From the NCBI RefSeq assembly GCF_015558675.1, contig NZ_JADMOL010000012.1, positions 1 to 64,000 of the forward strand: 64,000 nucleotides of DNA. The letters are read 5' to 3'. The position numbers and the translations under genes were made by a program. Shown in pieces: positions 62,135-64,000 of the stretch. The notes under the pieces were generated by a model. It searched no databases and was not told the origin of the DNA. It worked only from the letters and a program-made list of their open reading frames with translations. Each line of letters begins with the position of its first letter. Positions within the stretch are counted from its first letter, which is position 1. The stretch comes from Paenibacillus sp. 1001270B_150601_E10 (GTDB lineage: Bacteria; Bacillota; Bacilli; Paenibacillales; Paenibacillaceae).

Positions 62135-64000
62135 CTATTGCTTCGCTTCCATCAGCATCTGCAGCGGCATGGAGAATTCTCGGAATCGCGCCTGGAACTC
62201 ATGTGCAGGCAGCGGCGGGCTGATTAGGTAGCCTTGATATTGATGGCAATTGACGGATCTAAGGAACCTCAGCTCCTCCATCGTCTCTACCCCTTCCGAC
62301 ATCACCTTTAGATTCATGCTCTTCCCGATATGAATGACAGCCTCTACGATAGAAGCATTTGCGCTATCATTTTGCACATAGCGGATAAAGGAGCGATCAA
62401 TCTTTAACACGTGAATCGGCAGTGTCTTCAGGCGGCTGAGCGATGAATATCCTGTTCCAAAGTCATCAATCGCGATGCGGATGCCTCGATTTTTAAGCTG
62501 ATTCAGCACATGATTCCCATGCTCTACATTCTTGTTCACATAGCCTTCTGTAATTTCCAGCACCAGCCGCTCCGGATCGAACCTCGTCTCTGCGAGAATA
62601 CGATCCACCATTTCCACAAAGTCCTGGTTCAGGAACTGCCTTAACGATACATTGACGGATAAATCAAAAGGCGGCAGCTTATTCGACTCCACCCACTCTC
62701 TATGCTGGATGCATGCTGTGCGGAGCACCCACTCCCCGATCCGAATAATGAGCCCTGTCTCCTCCGCAATCGGGATGAACTTAGCCGGAGAAATAAAGCC
62801 GTGCTCTGGATGATTCCACCGAATTAACGCTTCCGCTGCACTGACTCTGCCTGAGGAATCCACAATAGGCTGATAGTTCAAGATCAGCTCTTGGCGGTCA
62901 AGCGCCTTGCGAAGCTGGCCTTCTATCGTTGCCATCTCGTGCAATTGATCGGAATGCAGCTCATCATAAAAGATTGCATTCTGTCCCCCGCGGTCCTTCG
63001 CCGCATACATAGCAGTATCCGCCCGCTTCAGCAGCACAGTCGACTCCTTGCCATGCTCTGGATACATCGCAATCCCGATGGATGGCGATACAAACAGCTC
63101 GTAGGACAAGACGAAGAAGCTGTCGTGGAACACCTGTACAATGCGCTCTGCTACTTTCTTCACATCAGCCTTCGTGTAATCCTCAAGCAAGACGACAAAT
63201 TCATCGCCACCAAGCCGAGCGATCATCGCAGATCCCTGCAGTCTCGAGATTTGCGAGCTAAGCCGCTGGGCAACTCGAACGAGCAGAAGATCTCCCACAT
63301 TATGACCTAACGAATCGTTAATATGCTTAAAGCGGTCGAGATCAAGGAACATGAGCGCAATGGCTCCCTCATTCTCCTCCGCTCGTTCAATCGCTTCTTC
63401 AAGCTTAGAAGTAAAATGATAACGATTCGGCAGCTGCGTCAGCGGATCATAATACGCAAGCTGCTGTAAGCGTTCTTCCGAGTTTTCAAGCTTGTTGGTC
63501 TGATTGCGAAGCTTATCGTTCATTCGTCTCATTTCATAGAATACTTCGATTAATCGTTCAGACATGGTTCTGAAGTTATTCTCCAGTGCTCGGATATCAC
63601 TGATTCGACTCATCGGCCATGTGATGGATTGGGAGGTGATCAGCTTTGCCGGCATGCCTGTCGTAATCGTCATAAGTTGATTCAAGACGCGGGATATGTA
63701 TCTTGTTATAAGAAAAGCCACCGCTCCGACAATAAGACACAAGATAAAGATGTTCAGAAACTTGGACAAATAAAGCGAAATCGTATTTTCTGAAAACACA
63801 GCAATAGGGATAAGCGTTATTATTTTTTGCATAGGCAAATCCGTATACTGCTTGATCAATACGTAATAGCCATCGTTCCATCGTCTTGTATCATAGTCAT
63901 ACTGACTTTCTGAAGGTAGCCATTGATAGAAGCGATGCTGAATGAGCTTCTTTTCCTGTACAGGCTGATCCTGTTTGGGCTCCAGCTCCATCAGCTGAAT
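62135..64000 (-). CDS. GGDEF-EAL cyclic-di-GMP protein, membrane-bound, N-terminus beyond the window
   Basis: At least 621 residues; the frame is open to the right edge. The visible part has a probable extracytoplasmic sensor end, one membrane helix (LNIFILCLIVGAVAFLITRY), a HAMP-like linker, and a coiled-coil (MRRMNDKLRNQTNKLENSEE). A GGDEF domain follows with LFLDLDRFKHINDSLGHNVG-type core and intact GGDEF. An EAL domain with AEALIRW, NVSLRQ, ITEGYVNK and IDDFGTGYSS is last. Both catalytic motifs look intact, so it could make or degrade c-di-GMP. Its sensory ligand is not visible. Confidence 0.92.
   Translation of the reverse strand: MQLMELEPKQDQPVQEKKLIQHRFYQWLPSESQYDYDTRRWNDGYYVLIKQYTDLPMQKIITLIPIAVFSENTISLYLSKFLNIFILCLIVGAVAFLITRYISRVLNQLMTITTGMPAKLITSQSITWPMSRISDIRALENNFRTMSERLIEVFYEMRRMNDKLRNQTNKLENSEERLQQLAYYDPLTQLPNRYHFTSKLEEAIERAEENEGAIALMFLDLDRFKHINDSLGHNVGDLLLVRVAQRLSSQISRLQGSAMIARLGGDEFVVLLEDYTKADVKKVAERIVQVFHDSFFVLSYELFVSPSIGIAMYPEHGKESTVLLKRADTAMYAAKDRGGQNAIFYDELHSDQLHEMATIEGQLRKALDRQELILNYQPIVDSSGRVSAAEALIRWNHPEHGFISPAKFIPIAEETGLIIRIGEWVLRTACIQHREWVESNKLPPFDLSVNVSLRQFLNQDFVEMVDRILAETRFDPERLVLEITEGYVNKNVEHGNHVLNQLKNRGIRIAIDDFGTGYSSLSRLKTLPIHVLKIDRSFIRYVQNDSANASIVEAVIHIGKSMNLKVMSEGVETMEELRFLRSVNCHQYQGYLISPPLPAHEFQARFREFSMPLQMLMEAKQ

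Overview
The window looks like chromosome from a low-to-mid GC, spore-forming Gram-positive bacterium of the Bacillales, most likely a Paenibacillus or close relative. This is inferred from gene content: YneF, EcsAB, YtrAB-like and bacilliredoxin genes, a sporulation-kinase-like histidine kinase, a probable small spore-type protein, strong AGGAGG ribosome binding sites, frequent GTG/TTG starts, cre-like and BirA-type operators, and many glycan-handling genes. I saw no rRNA, tRNA, CRISPR array, phage or intact insertion sequence. Coding is dense on both strands, and most operons end in clear intrinsic terminators.

Layout. 1-5.4 kb (minus): N-terminus of a sugar ABC permease cut by the edge, a small unknown gene behind mntH, ddl and a TTG-started amidase. 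5.5-8.4 kb (plus): aconitase. 8.5-14.1 kb (minus): translationally coupled GH38 mannosidase and GH3 glycosidase. 14.5-15.3 kb: a decayed ClC channel gene. 15.4-17.6 kb: thiC behind a TPP riboswitch with a visible terminator/antiterminator. 17.8-21.9 kb: IclR regulator with a palindromic operator, a membrane-anchored hydrolase and a DUF2935-superoxide dismutase fusion. 22.3-22.5 kb: a broken small ORF. 22.9-28.2 kb (minus): DUF6930-like protein, folE, yneF, a queG-ogt fusion, a DUF402 phosphatase and an acetyltransferase. 28.3-30.7 kb: cre-like cluster, sodA and a stalk-domain protein.

30.9-36.3 kb is the most system-like region. A cytosolic-looking sulfatase is divergent from two short CHR (chromate/sulfate-type) transporter subunits, a ROK regulator and a formylglycine-generating enzyme. 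Together these suggest a sulfated-sugar module in which FGE activates the sulfatase, CHR proteins move the oxyanion and ROK senses the sugar.

36.3-39.1 kb: def, mutY, a cytochrome c lipoprotein and acpS. 39.2-44.4 kb: a BMP-type nucleoside ABC operon behind a structured leader that may be an uncharacterised riboswitch. 44.8-48.4 kb: FMN-binding lipoprotein, solute-binding lipoprotein and a solitary bioA with a BirA-type operator. 48.7-51.1 kb: GntR-ABC operon. 51.3-53.6 kb: unknown gene, nadE, bacilliredoxin and a 38-codon gene. 53.7-56.2 kb: a PAS histidine kinase followed by a degenerate Lgt-like membrane protein. 56.4-61.9 kb: HI0933-type flavoprotein, unknown gene, ecsAB, and a quinone oxidoreductase divergent from a MarR regulator. 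62.1 kb to the edge: a GGDEF-EAL protein.

Starts were moved inward where a ribosome binding site clearly marks them. All family names come from recognised motifs and were not checked by database search.
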